The notes beneath the pieces were generated by a model. It did no database searches and was not told the origin of the DNA. It saw nothing but the letters and a program-made list of their open reading frames with translations. Positions 1 through 10,025 of a DNA stretch of 64,000 nucleotides are shown here, piece by piece. The stretch is from Burkholderiales bacterium (lineage in GTDB: Bacteria > Pseudomonadota > Gammaproteobacteria > Burkholderiales > Casimicrobiaceae), in the NCBI GenBank assembly GCA_016790165.1, contig JAEUPL010000008.1, positions 1 through 64,000 on the forward strand, in the 5' to 3' direction. Every line of letters begins with the position of its first letter. The stretch's first letter is position 1. Both the position numbers and the translations under genes were made by a program.

Positions 1-507
1 GCAACTTGCGTCCTTCCACGGTCAATCTGGCATTCTTATGGCTGTTCACCTGGTTGATTTCCTCTGAGAGTTCTGAAGCGTGCTAACTCCAGTCTCCCAG
101 AATCTTTCAGGTGAACAACCTATTGAAACATCACAACTAGCGGTGCCTTCGCCTGCGGCAAGCAGTGCAACACCGCACGCGAGCAGAATCCGGTGGCCGA
201 TCCGGCGGGCGGGAGCGCCTTGCGATGACCAACGGGGGTGGGTCAGGAGCGAATTCATCGCGGATTACCTACCAAACTCAGATTTCATGCCTGGGCTTTC
301 TCATGACCGCAAGCGGTCCAACGTCATTGCGTTTGGCCGAGCGGTTATCGATCAGTGTCCCGCCGTCATCGGGCCGGCGCGTGTTAACACGCCCCAGAAA
401 TCGAGAGAGACGACGTCATCGCCGATGACGGTGCATGCCGACATTCGCCAATGACCAATGTGATCGCGCTTTCCCGGAGTGTCGCACGCAAACATACAAT
501 CGCCAGC
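1..507. other. Left-edge region without a supported gene
   Basis: I see no convincing gene here. Two overlapping reading frames on opposite strands (80-454 plus, 46-258 minus) show no recognisable domain. The minus frame has a short hydrophobic stretch like a signal peptide, but its partner frame is equally open, as is common in GC-rich DNA. A weak inverted pair, GTTCACCTG near 44-52 and CAGGTGAAC at 108-116, is visible. A TACAAT hexamer at 495-500 could be a -10 box for glmM, but no good -35 accompanies it. Confidence 0.4.
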
Positions 508-1851
508 ATGAGCAATCGCAAATATTTCGGCACCGATGGGGTGCGCGGTGAAGTGGGCAGCGCGCCGATTACGCCGGATTTCATCATGCAGCTGGGCCAT
601 GCCACGGGGCGCGTTTTGCGCGCCCAGGCGAAGCCGGGCAAACGGCCCGCGGTGCTGATCGGTAAGGACACGCGCATCTCGGGCTACATGCTCGAAGCGG
701 CTCTGGAGGCCGGACTATCGTCGGCGGGCGTGGATACGTTATTGACCGGTCCGTTGCCGACGCCGGCCATCGCCTACTTGACTCGCGCGTTGCGCGTGCA
801 GGCGGGGCTCGTGATCTCGGCGTCACATAACCCGTTCCCGGACAATGGCATCAAGTTTTTCGACGCGCAGGGAGACAAGATCTCCGACGCCGCTGAATTG
901 GCCATCGAGGCGGAGATCGAGCAGGGGCTGCGTTGCGTCGCCTCGGGTGACCTTGGCAAAGCCAAACGCGTGAACGATGCGCCGGGCCGCTACATCGAGT
1001 TCTGCAAGCGGGCGTTTCCCGCCGAGCTCAGCTTGCGCGGCCTTCGCATCGTGATCGACTGTGCCCATGGTGCGGCGTATCAGGTGGGGCCGGCCGTGTT
1101 TCACGAACTGGGCGCCGATGTTGTCAGCCTCGGCGTGTCGCCCGATGGCATGAACATCAACAAGGGCGTGGGGGCGACGCACCCGGAATACCTCACGGAG
1201 ATGGTCGTGAAACACGAGGCCGATCTGGGCATCGCGCTGGATGGCGATGCGGATCGCCTGCTGATGGTCGATGCATCGGGCAAGACGTACGACGGCGATC
1301 AGCTGGTCTACATCATCGCGGCGCATCGCGCCCTGAAGGCCGAGCTTGCCGGGGGCGTGGTGGGCACACAGATGACCAACTACGGCCTCGAGCGTGCGTT
1401 CGCTGCGCGCGGTATCGCCTTTGCGCGGGCCAAGGTCGGCGACCGCTATGTGCTCGAGGTGCTGCGCGAGAAGCGCTGGCTGATCGGCGGGGAAAACTCC
1501 GGACACATCCTGTGTCTTGACCGGCACTCGACGGGCGACGCCATCATTGCCGCCCTGGAAGTGCTGCGCGCGCTGGTCGAGCGCGGCGTGTCGCTGGCCG
1601 AGGCGGCGGCCGACGTGCAGTTGCTGCCACAGGAACTCATCAACGTGCGCATCGACAAGGCCTCACCGTGGGCCGAGAAGGCGGCGGTCAAGACCGCACT
1701 CGCCGACTGGGAAGCGACGCTCGCGGGACGCGGACGCATTCTGTTGCGACCCTCCGGTACCGAGCCGGTGGTGCGGGTGATGGTGGAGGCGGACGACGCC
1801 GATCTGGCGCGGCGCGGCGCGCGCGCCATCGCGGACGCCGTGGCGGCATGA
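508..1851 (+). CDS. glmM: Phosphoglucosamine mutase GlmM
   Basis: GlmM interconverts glucosamine-6-phosphate and glucosamine-1-phosphate in the cytoplasm, supplying UDP-GlcNAc for peptidoglycan and LPS. The protein begins [15 protein letters not shown], the usual start of the family. It has the phosphoserine loop SASHNP near residue 106, the metal-binding loop DGDADR near the middle, and the C-terminal phosphate-binding [12 protein letters not shown]. At 447 residues it matches the normal length. The frame is open 19 codons further upstream, but that extension has no family similarity, so the ATG at 508 is preferred. The folP gene that often precedes glmM is not seen here. A DUF599 membrane protein follows after about 40 bp, possibly cotranscribed. 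Confidence 0.97.
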   Translation: MSNRKYFGTDGVRGEVGSAPITPDFIMQLGHATGRVLRAQAKPGKRPAVLIGKDTRISGYMLEAALEAGLSSAGVDTLLTGPLPTPAIAYLTRALRVQAGLVISASHNPFPDNGIKFFDAQGDKISDAAELAIEAEIEQGLRCVASGDLGKAKRVNDAPGRYIEFCKRAFPAELSLRGLRIVIDCAHGAAYQVGPAVFHELGADVVSLGVSPDGMNINKGVGATHPEYLTEMVVKHEADLGIALDGDADRLLMVDASGKTYDGDQLVYIIAAHRALKAELAGGVVGTQMTNYGLERAFAARGIAFARAKVGDRYVLEVLREKRWLIGGENSGHILCLDRHSTGDAIIAALEVLRALVERGVSLAEAAADVQLLPQELINVRIDKASPWAEKAAVKTALADWEATLAGRGRILLRPSGTEPVVRVMVEADDADLARRGARAIADAVAA

Positions 1852-1894
1852 GGCAAGCCGGGCGTCTGGCAGCCGCCTTGCGGAGTAGCGCGTG

Positions 1895-2584
1895 ATGCGG
1901 ATGACGTACTCGCACCTCGATTTGCTGGCACTCGGGTTTTTCCTGCTGTGCTGGTTCGGCTATGCCTGGTTCGCCGGGCGGCACGCCGCGGACCGACCGT
2001 CTCTGGTCACGGTGATGAATCCGCTGCGTGACCGCTGGTTCGAGCAAACCCTCACGCGCGAGAACCGGATCGTTGATTCGGCGCTGCTGTCGAATCTGAT
2101 GAACAGCGCAACGTTCTTTTCGTCCACCACGCTGCTCGCGCTGGGTGGCCTGCTCGCGCTGTTTGGTTCGGTGGAAAAGAGTGCCGAGATCATCGAGAAC
2201 CTGCCGTTCGCGCAGCGCACGTCACAGCAGTTGCTCGAAGCGAAAGTGATCACCATGATCCTGCTCTTCGTCTACGCGTTGATCAAATTCACCTGGTCGG
2301 TACGGCAATTCAATTTCGTCACCATTGTGATCGGCTCAATCGCGCCGCGCGATGAATTGACCGCGGATGATCGCCTCTACGCCCGGCGCGCGGCCGGGAT
2401 TCTCAAACTCGCGGGCGAGAACTTCAGTCAGGGCCTGCGGGCCTACTACTTCTCGGTCGCGCTGCTGTTGTGGTTCGTGCAGCCCTGGTTCTTCATTGCA
2501 GCGACGGCGCTGGTCACCATCATGCTCTACCGAATGGAGTTCCATTCACGCACGCTCGCAGTGCTGTGCGGCGACGGTGAGTGA
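1895..2584 (+). CDS. DUF599 family membrane protein
   Basis: About 229 residues. There is an N-terminal hydrophobic segment (LLALGFFLLCWFGYAW), a conserved RIVDSALLSNLMNSATFF block followed by a second membrane segment, and two further C-terminal segments around LLLWFVQPWFFIAATALVTIML. The combination of RxxDSALLxNL with about four membrane helices fits the DUF599 family of unknown function. The ATG at 1895 is preferred to an in-frame GTG at 1892. The gene lies 43 bp after glmM in the same direction. A copy of the 120-bp palindromic repeat begins 20 bp after its stop, which may end or process the transcript. The biological role is unknown. Confidence 0.8.
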   Translation: MRMTYSHLDLLALGFFLLCWFGYAWFAGRHAADRPSLVTVMNPLRDRWFEQTLTRENRIVDSALLSNLMNSATFFSSTTLLALGGLLALFGSVEKSAEIIENLPFAQRTSQQLLEAKVITMILLFVYALIKFTWSVRQFNFVTIVIGSIAPRDELTADDRLYARRAAGILKLAGENFSQGLRAYYFSVALLLWFVQPWFFIAATALVTIMLYRMEFHSRTLAVLCGDGE

Positions 2585-2604
2585 CGGCAGCCTGCGGGCC
2601 GCGT

Positions 2605-2721
2605 ACAGCTTTTTGAGTCCAGCGGCTGCCCGGCGGTCGTTTGCTCTACATTTTGACAAGAGTCGACAATCATGTTTTTCTCCTTGCAACGACCGTCCGC
2701 TGGTCGGTTGATCGAAAAAGC
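2605..2721. repeat. 120-bp palindromic intergenic element, copy A
   Basis: Imperfect palindrome of 117 bp. The left end is ACAGCTTTTT and the right end GAAAAAGC; GTCGAC lies near the centre at 2662-2667. The arms share CCAGCGG and CGGTCGTT in inverted orientation. It lies between the DUF599 gene and the patatin gene and overlaps the first codons of the latter. It has the same architecture as the copies at 10026, 20660, 36789, 48961 and 59691. Confidence 0.75.
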
Positions 2722-4984
2722 CATATCGCACTGCGTGCGGACGGTGACAACGTGGTGCGTCCTCGCGGCAGGCGTCGCGCTTGCGCAGACGCCATCGGCG
2801 CCACCGATTGCGTCCGGCGACATCACGCGCGTTAACGCGGCACCCAGCGGAGCCCGACCGAAAATTGGCCTCGCGTTGTCGGGCGGCGGCGCACGCGGGC
2901 TTGCGCATGTGGGGGTGCTCAAGGAGCTTGAGGCCGCACGCATTCCGGTCGACTTTGTCGCGGGGACCAGCATGGGCGCCATCGTCGGCGGCCTGTACGC
3001 CAGCGGCATGTCTGCCGCCGAGCTCGAACGGCGTGTCCGGGCCATGAACTGGGCGCAGATGTTCGCCGACCGGCCGCCGCGCGATCAGCTCTCGTTACGG
3101 CGCAAGGCCGACGACCTTCGTCTCTCACTGCCGCTGGAATTTGGCATGCGCGACGGCGAACTGCGCGCGCCGCGCGCGGCCGTGGGCTCCAGTGCGCTGG
3201 AGACGACGCTGAAGGCGCTGACCGACGGGCTACCCAGCAACGCCGAGTTTGACCAGTTGCCGATTCCGTTTCGCGCCGTGGCCACCGATCTCGTCAACGG
3301 CGAGGCGGTGGTGTTCTCGCGCGGCGAGCTGGCCAGCGTGATGCGCGCGAGCATGAGTGTTCCCGCAGCGTTCGCGCCGGTCGAAATCGACGGCCGTCTG
3401 CTGGTCGACGGTGGCCTCGTCGACAACCTGCCGGTGGATGTAGTGCGTCGCATGGGCGCAGACATCGTCATCGCCGTCAACATCGGTTCCCCGTTGTTGC
3501 CGCGGGAAGAACTGGGCTCGATTCTCGGCATCGGCATGCAGATGCTCAACATCCTGACCGAGCAAAACGTGCGCGCATCCATCGCCTCGCTGAAGGCGGG
3601 TGACGTGCTGGTGGTGCCTGACCTGAGCAAGATTACCTCCGTCGATTTTGCGCTGTCGCACGACGCCATCGCACGGGGCAGCGAGGCTGCGCGCGGCGTG
3701 CTGCCGCTCTTGACCGACTACGCGCTCAGCGAGTCTGACTATCGTCGTCATCTGGTCGCGCAGCGCAACCACGTGCTGCCGTCGCGCATTGACGAGGTAC
3801 GTGTTGAGGGCAATCGCTACGCCAGCGCCGAGGCGGTGCGCGCCCAGCTTGCCCTCGAACCGGGCCACCCCTTTAGTCCACGCGACGTGGAGCGCGATCT
3901 CGCGTGGCTCGCCGGGCGCGGCGATTTTGAGCGGCTCGACTACCGCGTGGTCACCGAGCGTGATCGCAACGTGCTGCTGGTGCAGGTGCAGGAGAAGTCA
4001 TGGGGGCCGAACTACTTTCGCTTCGGTCTCAATCTCGGCACGGATTTTCGCGGGCTGGGCGAATTCAACTTTGTCGCCAACCACACGCGGCGCTGGCTCA
4101 ACAGTTTTGGGGCAGAGTGGCGCAACGAGTTGCAGATCGGTCGCACGCAACGACTTTCGACGGAGCTGTATCAGCCGCTAACGCGCGCCGAAACACTGTT
4201 TCTGAGTCTCGGCGCCGAAACGGAGCGTCGCGTCGCCGATGTGTCCGTGCGCTTGCCGGATGGCTCAGTGCCGCATCCGATTGCGCAGTTCTCCACGTTG
4301 AACAGCAAGGTTGCGCTCGATCTGGGCGCCGCGTTTGGCCGCTACGGCGAATTCCGGCTCGGTCCGGTCTACGAGCGCAACACGATTTCACCCCGCATCG
4401 GCGACCCGACGTTGGTGGGCGTGAAAAGCAACGACTCCGGGTTGCACGCGAGCGTGGTGTTTGATCAGCGCGACTCGGCGACGTTTGCGCGCAGCGGCTA
4501 CCGCATCGACGCCAGCCTGCTGCGATCACTCACCGCATTTGGCGCCACGCGCACCGCGTCACGCGTGCAATGGCTGTCGGAATACGCGCATACGTTCGGC
4601 GACAACACCATCGACGTCGCGCTCAAGTACGGCGGCCAGTTCGGTGCGGGTGAGGCGCCGTATCCATACTTTGAGCTCGGCGGTTTCTTGCAGTTGTCGG
4701 GGCTGCGGCCAGCCGAATTGCGCGGAGAGCAGGTCTACCTGGCCCGCGCGATGGGCTTTCGCAAGATCGGCAATCTGCCCGCGTTCGGGCGAGGCATCTA
4801 CCTCGGTGGCTCGTTCGAGGCCGGTCGCGTGGAATCGCCCAATACCGTGCTCGCACAAGCTCGCTCGGTGCTCGCCGGCAGCCTGTTCCTCGGCCTCGAT
4901 ACGGCACTCGGCCCGTTCTACATCGGCTACGGGCAGGCCAGCGGCGCCCGCCGCAGCGGGTATCTCTACCTTGGGCGGCCGTAG
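2672..4984 (+). CDS. PlpD-like patatin phospholipase with POTRA and outer-membrane barrel (type Vd autotransporter)
   Basis: A 770-residue protein. The order is signal peptide (hydrophobic core WCVLAAGVALA, likely cleavage after ALA-38), patatin lipase domain, one POTRA domain (about residues 370-440) and a C-terminal surface-antigen beta-barrel. Lipase signatures are the oxyanion loop GGGARG at 71-76, the nucleophile elbow GTSMG with Ser100, and DGG of the Ser-Asp dyad. This is the layout of Pseudomonas PlpD, in which the barrel exports the lipase (family knowledge). The barrel is expected in the outer membrane; whether the lipase is released is not known. The ATG at 2672 lies inside palindromic element A; a GTG near codon 22 would still leave a signal peptide, so the start is uncertain. 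Confidence 0.9.
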   Translation: MFFSLQRPSAGRLIEKAISHCVRTVTTWCVLAAGVALAQTPSAPPIASGDITRVNAAPSGARPKIGLALSGGGARGLAHVGVLKELEAARIPVDFVAGTSMGAIVGGLYASGMSAAELERRVRAMNWAQMFADRPPRDQLSLRRKADDLRLSLPLEFGMRDGELRAPRAAVGSSALETTLKALTDGLPSNAEFDQLPIPFRAVATDLVNGEAVVFSRGELASVMRASMSVPAAFAPVEIDGRLLVDGGLVDNLPVDVVRRMGADIVIAVNIGSPLLPREELGSILGIGMQMLNILTEQNVRASIASLKAGDVLVVPDLSKITSVDFALSHDAIARGSEAARGVLPLLTDYALSESDYRRHLVAQRNHVLPSRIDEVRVEGNRYASAEAVRAQLALEPGHPFSPRDVERDLAWLAGRGDFERLDYRVVTERDRNVLLVQVQEKSWGPNYFRFGLNLGTDFRGLGEFNFVANHTRRWLNSFGAEWRNELQIGRTQRLSTELYQPLTRAETLFLSLGAETERRVADVSVRLPDGSVPHPIAQFSTLNSKVALDLGAAFGRYGEFRLGPVYERNTISPRIGDPTLVGVKSNDSGLHASVVFDQRDSATFARSGYRIDASLLRSLTAFGATRTASRVQWLSEYAHTFGDNTIDVALKYGGQFGAGEAPYPYFELGGFLQLSGLRPAELRGEQVYLARAMGFRKIGNLPAFGRGIYLGGSFEAGRVESPNTVLAQARSVLAGSLFLGLDTALGPFYIGYGQASGARRSGYLYLGRP

Positions 4985-4993
4985 ACGGTAGCG

Positions 4994-6172
4994 CTACGAA
5001 GCGGGCAGCGAATCCGGATCCCGCGCCGGCAAAAAACTCACCGCCAGTAGCGTGAGTGAGGCAATCACGGCCATGGTGAAGAGCAGCGTGGTGAAGCCGC
5101 TGGCTTTGACGAACGGGCCGAGTGCCCAGACGGCGAGCGACGAGAAGCCGAAACTCACCGCGAGGCGCAGCCCGGCGACGCGCGAGCGCATGCTGTCGTC
5201 GACGAAGCGCGCGATGATGGCGTCGGTGAACGGAATCGCGCCGAAGACGAAGGTCATGTAGGCCACCGCGAAGGCATAGAACGCCCAGCCGTCGCTGCGC
5301 GCGGCGAGCAAGAAACTGAGCAACTGGGCCGCGACGATCGGCAGGAACACGCGCTTGATCGGGAAGCGGTCGATCAGGCGACCCACGATCACCTGTGCGA
5401 CGGACGCGATGGCGTAGATGCCCGCGAGCAACAGCCCAAGCATCGCCGGATCGCTGGCCGCACCGGCCACGCCAGACACGCGCTCGCGCAGCAGCTCGCC
5501 GTTGCCGTTGGTGGTGAAGTTGAAGATCAGGCTGCCCAGCGTCGTGGTGCAGGTCAGCACCGCAAACACGCGTACCGCTGTGGCGTGATCCACATGCAGC
5601 GCACGGCTGCCCTTGCGTGACGCCGGTGACGACGCTTCACGCGGCACCATGTACATGAACACGACGCCGAGCGCCAACGCAATCGCGCCCGGTACGGCGA
5701 ACGCGGCACGCCAGCCGAACTGCTTGACCAGGAAGCCCGTGAGCAGGGCGGCAAAGGCGATGCCGAGGTTGCCTGCCAGGCCGTTGATGCCAATCACCGC
5801 GCCCGCCTTTTGCGCGTGCTGCAACAGCATCGGGATCCCAACCGGGTGATAGATCGCCGAAAACGCGCCCATCAGCGTGAGCGCAATGCCAATCTGGAGC
5901 GGTGACTGGGTGGCCGCGACCAGCAAGAGCGAGCCACCCATGCCGAAGAAGAACACCAGCATCATCGCGCGTCGGCCCCACAAGTCGCCATAGCGGCCGG
6001 CGGGCAACGAGGCCACGCCGAACATGACGAACGCGCCGGTGGTGTAGGGCATCATGTCCTCCCAGCGCGCAAGCCCAAAGTCGGTAGCGATGGCGCTGAC
6101 GGCGGTGGCGAAGATCAACAACGCGAGGTGGTCAATGGCGTGCGCGAGGTAAAGCAGGAGTCGGGTGGTCAT
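4994..6172 (-). CDS. MFS transporter, Fsr-like
   Basis: A 392-residue major facilitator with about twelve hydrophobic segments. The loop GRYGDLWGRRAMM is the MFS cytoplasmic signature, and SAIYHPVGIPML resembles the YHP motif of fosmidomycin-resistance (Fsr) type exporters. The substrate cannot be read from the sequence. The start is MTTRLLLYLAHAIDHLA at 6172; upstream in-frame sequence is low-complexity and overlaps the preceding gene. The ATG overlaps the stop of the upstream membrane protein by 4 bp (ATGA), so the two are probably translationally coupled. Its stop is 10 bp from the end of the convergent patatin gene. Confidence 0.88.
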   Translation of the reverse strand: MTTRLLLYLAHAIDHLALLIFATAVSAIATDFGLARWEDMMPYTTGAFVMFGVASLPAGRYGDLWGRRAMMLVFFFGMGGSLLLVAATQSPLQIGIALTLMGAFSAIYHPVGIPMLLQHAQKAGAVIGINGLAGNLGIAFAALLTGFLVKQFGWRAAFAVPGAIALALGVVFMYMVPREASSPASRKGSRALHVDHATAVRVFAVLTCTTTLGSLIFNFTTNGNGELLRERVSGVAGAASDPAMLGLLLAGIYAIASVAQVIVGRLIDRFPIKRVFLPIVAAQLLSFLLAARSDGWAFYAFAVAYMTFVFGAIPFTDAIIARFVDDSMRSRVAGLRLAVSFGFSSLAVWALGPFVKASGFTTLLFTMAVIASLTLLAVSFLPARDPDSLPAS

Positions 6173-8454
6173 GCCGCATTGTCGCTTGTGTCGCGGGCGG
6201 CGGGTGCCGATGGAGCCGTTGGCGTGGGGAGGGACGCGAGCCGCGCTCGCAGGGCCCACAGCGCCGGGTCGAGCTTCATCGCAAGCAGCAGGCGCGCCCG
6301 CCCGCCGTCCACGTTGCCCTGTGCCAGCAGCAACTCGGCCATCGCAGCGTGCGCACCGCCCAGCTGCGGGTGCCAAAGCGCCAGTTTGCCAATGGCGTCG
6401 GAGAACGCGGCGGGGCCTGAAGCACGCAGCCCGAGCCGTGCGATGTAGCTCTCGCCGAGTGGTTCTTTCAGCGAAACGCCACTATGCACCAGCGACTGCT
6501 GCGCTGCTTGCCAGTCGTCGGCCAGCAGGTGCAGCTCCGCCAGGTCGCGGGCGAACTGGGCCGGTGGGTCTGCATCAGACAAGGTGGCGACAGCGCGTGC
6601 ACGATCCCCGAGCAGCAAGTGCGCCAGCGCCAGCGCACGGCGGTTTCCGGGCGAGGCCGCCGCGAGCGGCGCGAGTTCGACCACCTGCGGCTGGCGACCC
6701 GTTTGATGCGCCAGCTCGAGCAGCGCGTCATAGTGCGCCGTGGTGAGGGCTGGCGAGGCGAACAGGCGGTCGCCGGCGGCGGTGGCGGTATCGAGATCGT
6801 TCTCGGCGAGCGCCACCCGAAGGCGCGCAAAATGCGTGGCCCGCGCCGCAGAGGCGAGCTCGGTCATCTTTTGCAACGCCATGCGCGCGGTGCCCAGCTC
6901 ATTTCGCCCTAGCGCGGCGTGAACGCGCTCGGCGTGGCTATCGAGCAAACTCAGCGCATCGGCGGAGAGATCGTCTTCGCGCTTCGCACGCTCATCAACG
7001 CGGGTTTCGGCCATGGACTCGGCCACCGCGTCCAGCCGTGGCTGAATGGCCAGCAGCAGGCACGCTAACGCCGGCAGCCAGAGGGCAATCAATGCGCTCG
7101 ATTCCCCACTGAGCAGCGCGAGCCGCGGTGTGGCGAGCACGACCGTGGCGCCGACCACGGCCCAGAGTGTCGCGGCCGCCGCGCCGCGCGACCACGACGC
7201 GGCACTGGCGGGCGCTGGCCAGAACTGATGCAATGCCACGAGACCGAGTGCGACGCCGGGCAAGCCACTGGCGCTGCCCGCCACGGCGAGCAAGCCGCGC
7301 GTCGGATCCGTCAGCGGCGCCAACGCCGGCAGCGCGGCGACGATGCCCTGCGCGGTAGCCGCGAGCCACAGCGCCGGGGTCAACGCGAGCAACGCGGAGG
7401 CGACCGGCACCTGTGTCGGCCAGCGTTGCGCCAGGGCGATCGTCAGCGCAGGCAGCAACGCAACGACAGCAACGACGGGTGCGAGCCACGCACCGAGCAG
7501 CGCCAGCAGGGCGACGACCGCCCAGCGTAGCGGTGAACGAAGCGCCGCCTGCAGGGCCGCTGGGAGGGCTGCGACCCAGCGCCCGGGCGGCGCCAGAACG
7601 ATCAGCGCCAACGCCAGCAGCAGGCCCGCCCAGATCGGCGGAGCGAGGCCGGGCCAGTGGTTGCCTGCGAGCGTCAGTGCGACGCACAGCAGCGACACGC
7701 TGACGGCCAGCGCTCGGAACGCGGACGCACGGGCCGCCGGCGCCATCTTGCTCAGCCGGGCCACGCTCCACAGCGCGAGTGCGCTGACGATCGCGATGAA
7801 CGCGAGCCAGATCGCGAGCGGCAGCACGCGAACCACCGTGTCGTCCAAGCGCGTGTAATTGCGCTCGTTGCCAAACCACGCTGCCCCGAGCAATTGCATT
7901 GCCCCAGCGGGATTGGCCGGAATGGCTTCAATCGGGCCAAGACGTAACACGCCGTCGCCGATGTTGCCGGACGGTGGCACCGCGCGTGCCGGGCGCGCTG
8001 ACGGTTCGACGGCGAACGCCAGTTGTGAGAGGTTGCCGCGCCAACGCAGGTGGCCGGTGGTTTGCACCACCACGTCGCGCGTCACGGCGCCCGCGGGCAG
8101 CCGTACCGACGCCGTTGTCGCATTGCGGAAGTCCTCCGCAACGCGCCAGCCCAGCGCGAGCTGAATGGGATCGGCGGCCGCCTCGGCGTGCATTGTGAAA
8201 CCCAGAATGTCCTTCGCCAGCGCGTCCAGATGGCGCGCCTGCGCCACCGCCGGCCCTCGGCTCGCGTCGAATGCAAACGCGGTGCCGTTTGCGCCTTTGA
8301 TCGCCTCGACACCGCGCACTGGAACGAGATCGACGGCGCGCAGCCGGCCGCCAAGGCCCCATGCGCCGAGCAGCGAAATCTGGATCATGAGCGCCAACAC
8401 GGTGGCAAAAGCGGTTGCGCCGAGCGCAAGGAAGACAGCGCGGCGGGGGGTCAT
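6169..8454 (-). CDS. Large membrane protein with C-terminal TPR-like region, function unknown
   Basis: About 761 residues from MTPRRAVFLALGA. After an N-terminal membrane anchor comes a soluble stretch of about 200 residues, then a run of about eight to ten hydrophobic segments, and finally an alanine- and leucine-rich helical region (last 250 residues) with TPR/SEL-like periodicity such as LALAHLLLGDRARAV. I do not recognise the family. The architecture recalls O-antigen-ligase-like or glycosyl-transfer membrane proteins with TPR tails, but no catalytic motif is visible, so no function is assigned. The start could also be MRKYGDD at 8496. It is the first gene of a coupled pair with the MFS exporter. 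Confidence 0.65.
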   Translation of the reverse strand: MTPRRAVFLALGATAFATVLALMIQISLLGAWGLGGRLRAVDLVPVRGVEAIKGANGTAFAFDASRGPAVAQARHLDALAKDILGFTMHAEAAADPIQLALGWRVAEDFRNATTASVRLPAGAVTRDVVVQTTGHLRWRGNLSQLAFAVEPSARPARAVPPSGNIGDGVLRLGPIEAIPANPAGAMQLLGAAWFGNERNYTRLDDTVVRVLPLAIWLAFIAIVSALALWSVARLSKMAPAARASAFRALAVSVSLLCVALTLAGNHWPGLAPPIWAGLLLALALIVLAPPGRWVAALPAALQAALRSPLRWAVVALLALLGAWLAPVVAVVALLPALTIALAQRWPTQVPVASALLALTPALWLAATAQGIVAALPALAPLTDPTRGLLAVAGSASGLPGVALGLVALHQFWPAPASAASWSRGAAAATLWAVVGATVVLATPRLALLSGESSALIALWLPALACLLLAIQPRLDAVAESMAETRVDERAKREDDLSADALSLLDSHAERVHAALGRNELGTARMALQKMTELASAARATHFARLRVALAENDLDTATAAGDRLFASPALTTAHYDALLELAHQTGRQPQVVELAPLAAASPGNRRALALAHLLLGDRARAVATLSDADPPAQFARDLAELHLLADDWQAAQQSLVHSGVSLKEPLGESYIARLGLRASGPAAFSDAIGKLALWHPQLGGAHAAMAELLLAQGNVDGGRARLLLAMKLDPALWALRARLASLPTPTAPSAPAARDTSDNAA

Positions 8455-8702
8455 CGCAGGCGGGGCAGGGAGGCAGTCATCCCCGTATTTTCGCATCGCC
8501 GCTTTGGGACGCTGCGACGGCGTTGTCAGGAAAGCCGTGGTCACCTCCGCGTCACGTCTTGCTGCCAGCCACGGGTAGGTCGAGCGCAGGAGCGCGTGCG
8601 GTGAGCGCACGGCGAATTGATAACCCAATCGGCCGATAATCACAGCTCTAAGTGGCGCCAACCCCGCCGCCATGCCTCATTCCAACGCGACCCCAGCCCG
8701 CC

Positions 8703-10010
8703 ATGACGCACGATCGAGACCACGGCTACCCCGACCAACCTGAGCGTCGCCGCTGGCTGCGCGCCGCCACTGCGGCGGGTGCGGCGCCGGTCATTGCGGG
8801 TGTGCCGCTGGCGCAGGCAGCGGTGCTGGCGTTCAGCCCAGCGGCGTTCGATGTCATGCCCGGCAGCGCGCTGATCTGGATCTCCGCGAACGACGCCGTA
8901 CGCGCGCACGTGCGCTGGGGGACGACGATGGACGTCCTCGACCGACGCAGCAACGAGATCGAGCTGGACCGGCGCGTGGATTACACCGGGGTGGTCCGCC
9001 TGACTGGCTTGCCGGATGGTGCTGCGATTTTCTACCGCGTCTTTGTGGGCGACACCGCCGTCGGCAGCGGGCGGTTCAATAGCGTGCGCACGGCCGCGCA
9101 GCCGGTAAGCATTGCGTTTTCGGGCGACATGGAGGAGAAGTACAAGCCATTTCGACTCTTCGACGTGATCGATGCAGCGAAGCCGGACTACTTCGTGCAC
9201 CTGGGTGACACGGTGTACGCGGACATCCCGAAGCGCGAATTTGTGCCCACGCAGTCGCACTACCGCAGCAAACACGCGCGAATCCGCGCCGACCGGCCCT
9301 TGCAGGCGTTCCTGGCCGCGCACGGCACCTATGCGATTTGGGATGATCACGAAAGCCAGAACGATGCGAATGGCGCGTTGCCGTTCATGGCGGTGGCCGA
9401 AGCGGTGTTTCGCGAGTACTGGCCGTGCGCGACCGTGCAACCCGTGGGGCTCTATCGGGCCGTGCGCGTGGCGCCGGCGGTGGAACTCATCATCCTCGAT
9501 ACGCGACGCTTCCGCAGCGTGCAGGGCATGGCGGACGGCCCCGACAAGACCATGCTCGGGAGTGAACAGAGGCAGTGGTTCTTTGATACGCTGAAACGAT
9601 CGCGCGCCACATGGAAAATTGTTGCCACCTCAGTGCCGTTTCACGGCGGCAGCCAGGATGCGTGGGGCAACTACAAAACCGAGCGCGACGAGGTGGTGGC
9701 CTTTCTCAAACGCTCGCGGATCGACAACGTGGTGATGATCTCAGCCGACTATCACTTTGCGCGCGACTGGAGCAACAAGCGCACCGGCATTCACGAGTTC
9801 ATGGCCGGGCCGATTGCCACCTTCCGCGCGTTCGACAAAACGCCGGAAACGCGTGAGCGGCATAGCAAGGGTCCGCACTTCGTGTACGGCGATGACTTCA
9901 ATTTCGGGCTGCTGCGTTTCGATCCCGCCGACCGCTCGCTGACCGTGAGCTATCAGGACGGCGTGGGCAAAACCCTGTTCGAGCAGCGGCTCGCGACCGC
10001 GGGTGAATGA
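8703..10010 (+). CDS. PhoD-like alkaline phosphatase / metallophosphoesterase
   Basis: A 435-residue secreted phosphoesterase of the PhoD family. The N terminus has a Tat-like signal, RRRWLRAATAAGAAP followed by a hydrophobic stretch ending in AQA. Metal-site motifs follow in order: GDM (near residue 140), LGDTVYAD, WDDHESQND and SADYHFAR. Family members hydrolyse phosphate mono- and diesters in the periplasm using Fe/Ca or other metals. The start at 8703 is chosen because the twin-arginine signal follows it directly; the 17 codons upstream are proline-rich and uncharacteristic. The 248 bp between this gene and the divergent membrane-protein operon should hold both promoters. Confidence 0.9.
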   Translation: MTHDRDHGYPDQPERRRWLRAATAAGAAPVIAGVPLAQAAVLAFSPAAFDVMPGSALIWISANDAVRAHVRWGTTMDVLDRRSNEIELDRRVDYTGVVRLTGLPDGAAIFYRVFVGDTAVGSGRFNSVRTAAQPVSIAFSGDMEEKYKPFRLFDVIDAAKPDYFVHLGDTVYADIPKREFVPTQSHYRSKHARIRADRPLQAFLAAHGTYAIWDDHESQNDANGALPFMAVAEAVFREYWPCATVQPVGLYRAVRVAPAVELIILDTRRFRSVQGMADGPDKTMLGSEQRQWFFDTLKRSRATWKIVATSVPFHGGSQDAWGNYKTERDEVVAFLKRSRIDNVVMISADYHFARDWSNKRTGIHEFMAGPIATFRAFDKTPETRERHSKGPHFVYGDDFNFGLLRFDPADRSLTVSYQDGVGKTLFEQRLATAGE

Positions 10011-10025
10011 GCATGGGGCGTCATT

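Noticed and set aside
80-454. A 124-residue plus-strand frame before glmM
   Set aside because: No domain or ribosome site is visible and an equally open frame lies opposite it.
823-1527. A 234-residue minus-strand frame inside glmM
   Set aside because: It lies wholly antisense to conserved GlmM motifs and has no recognisable family.
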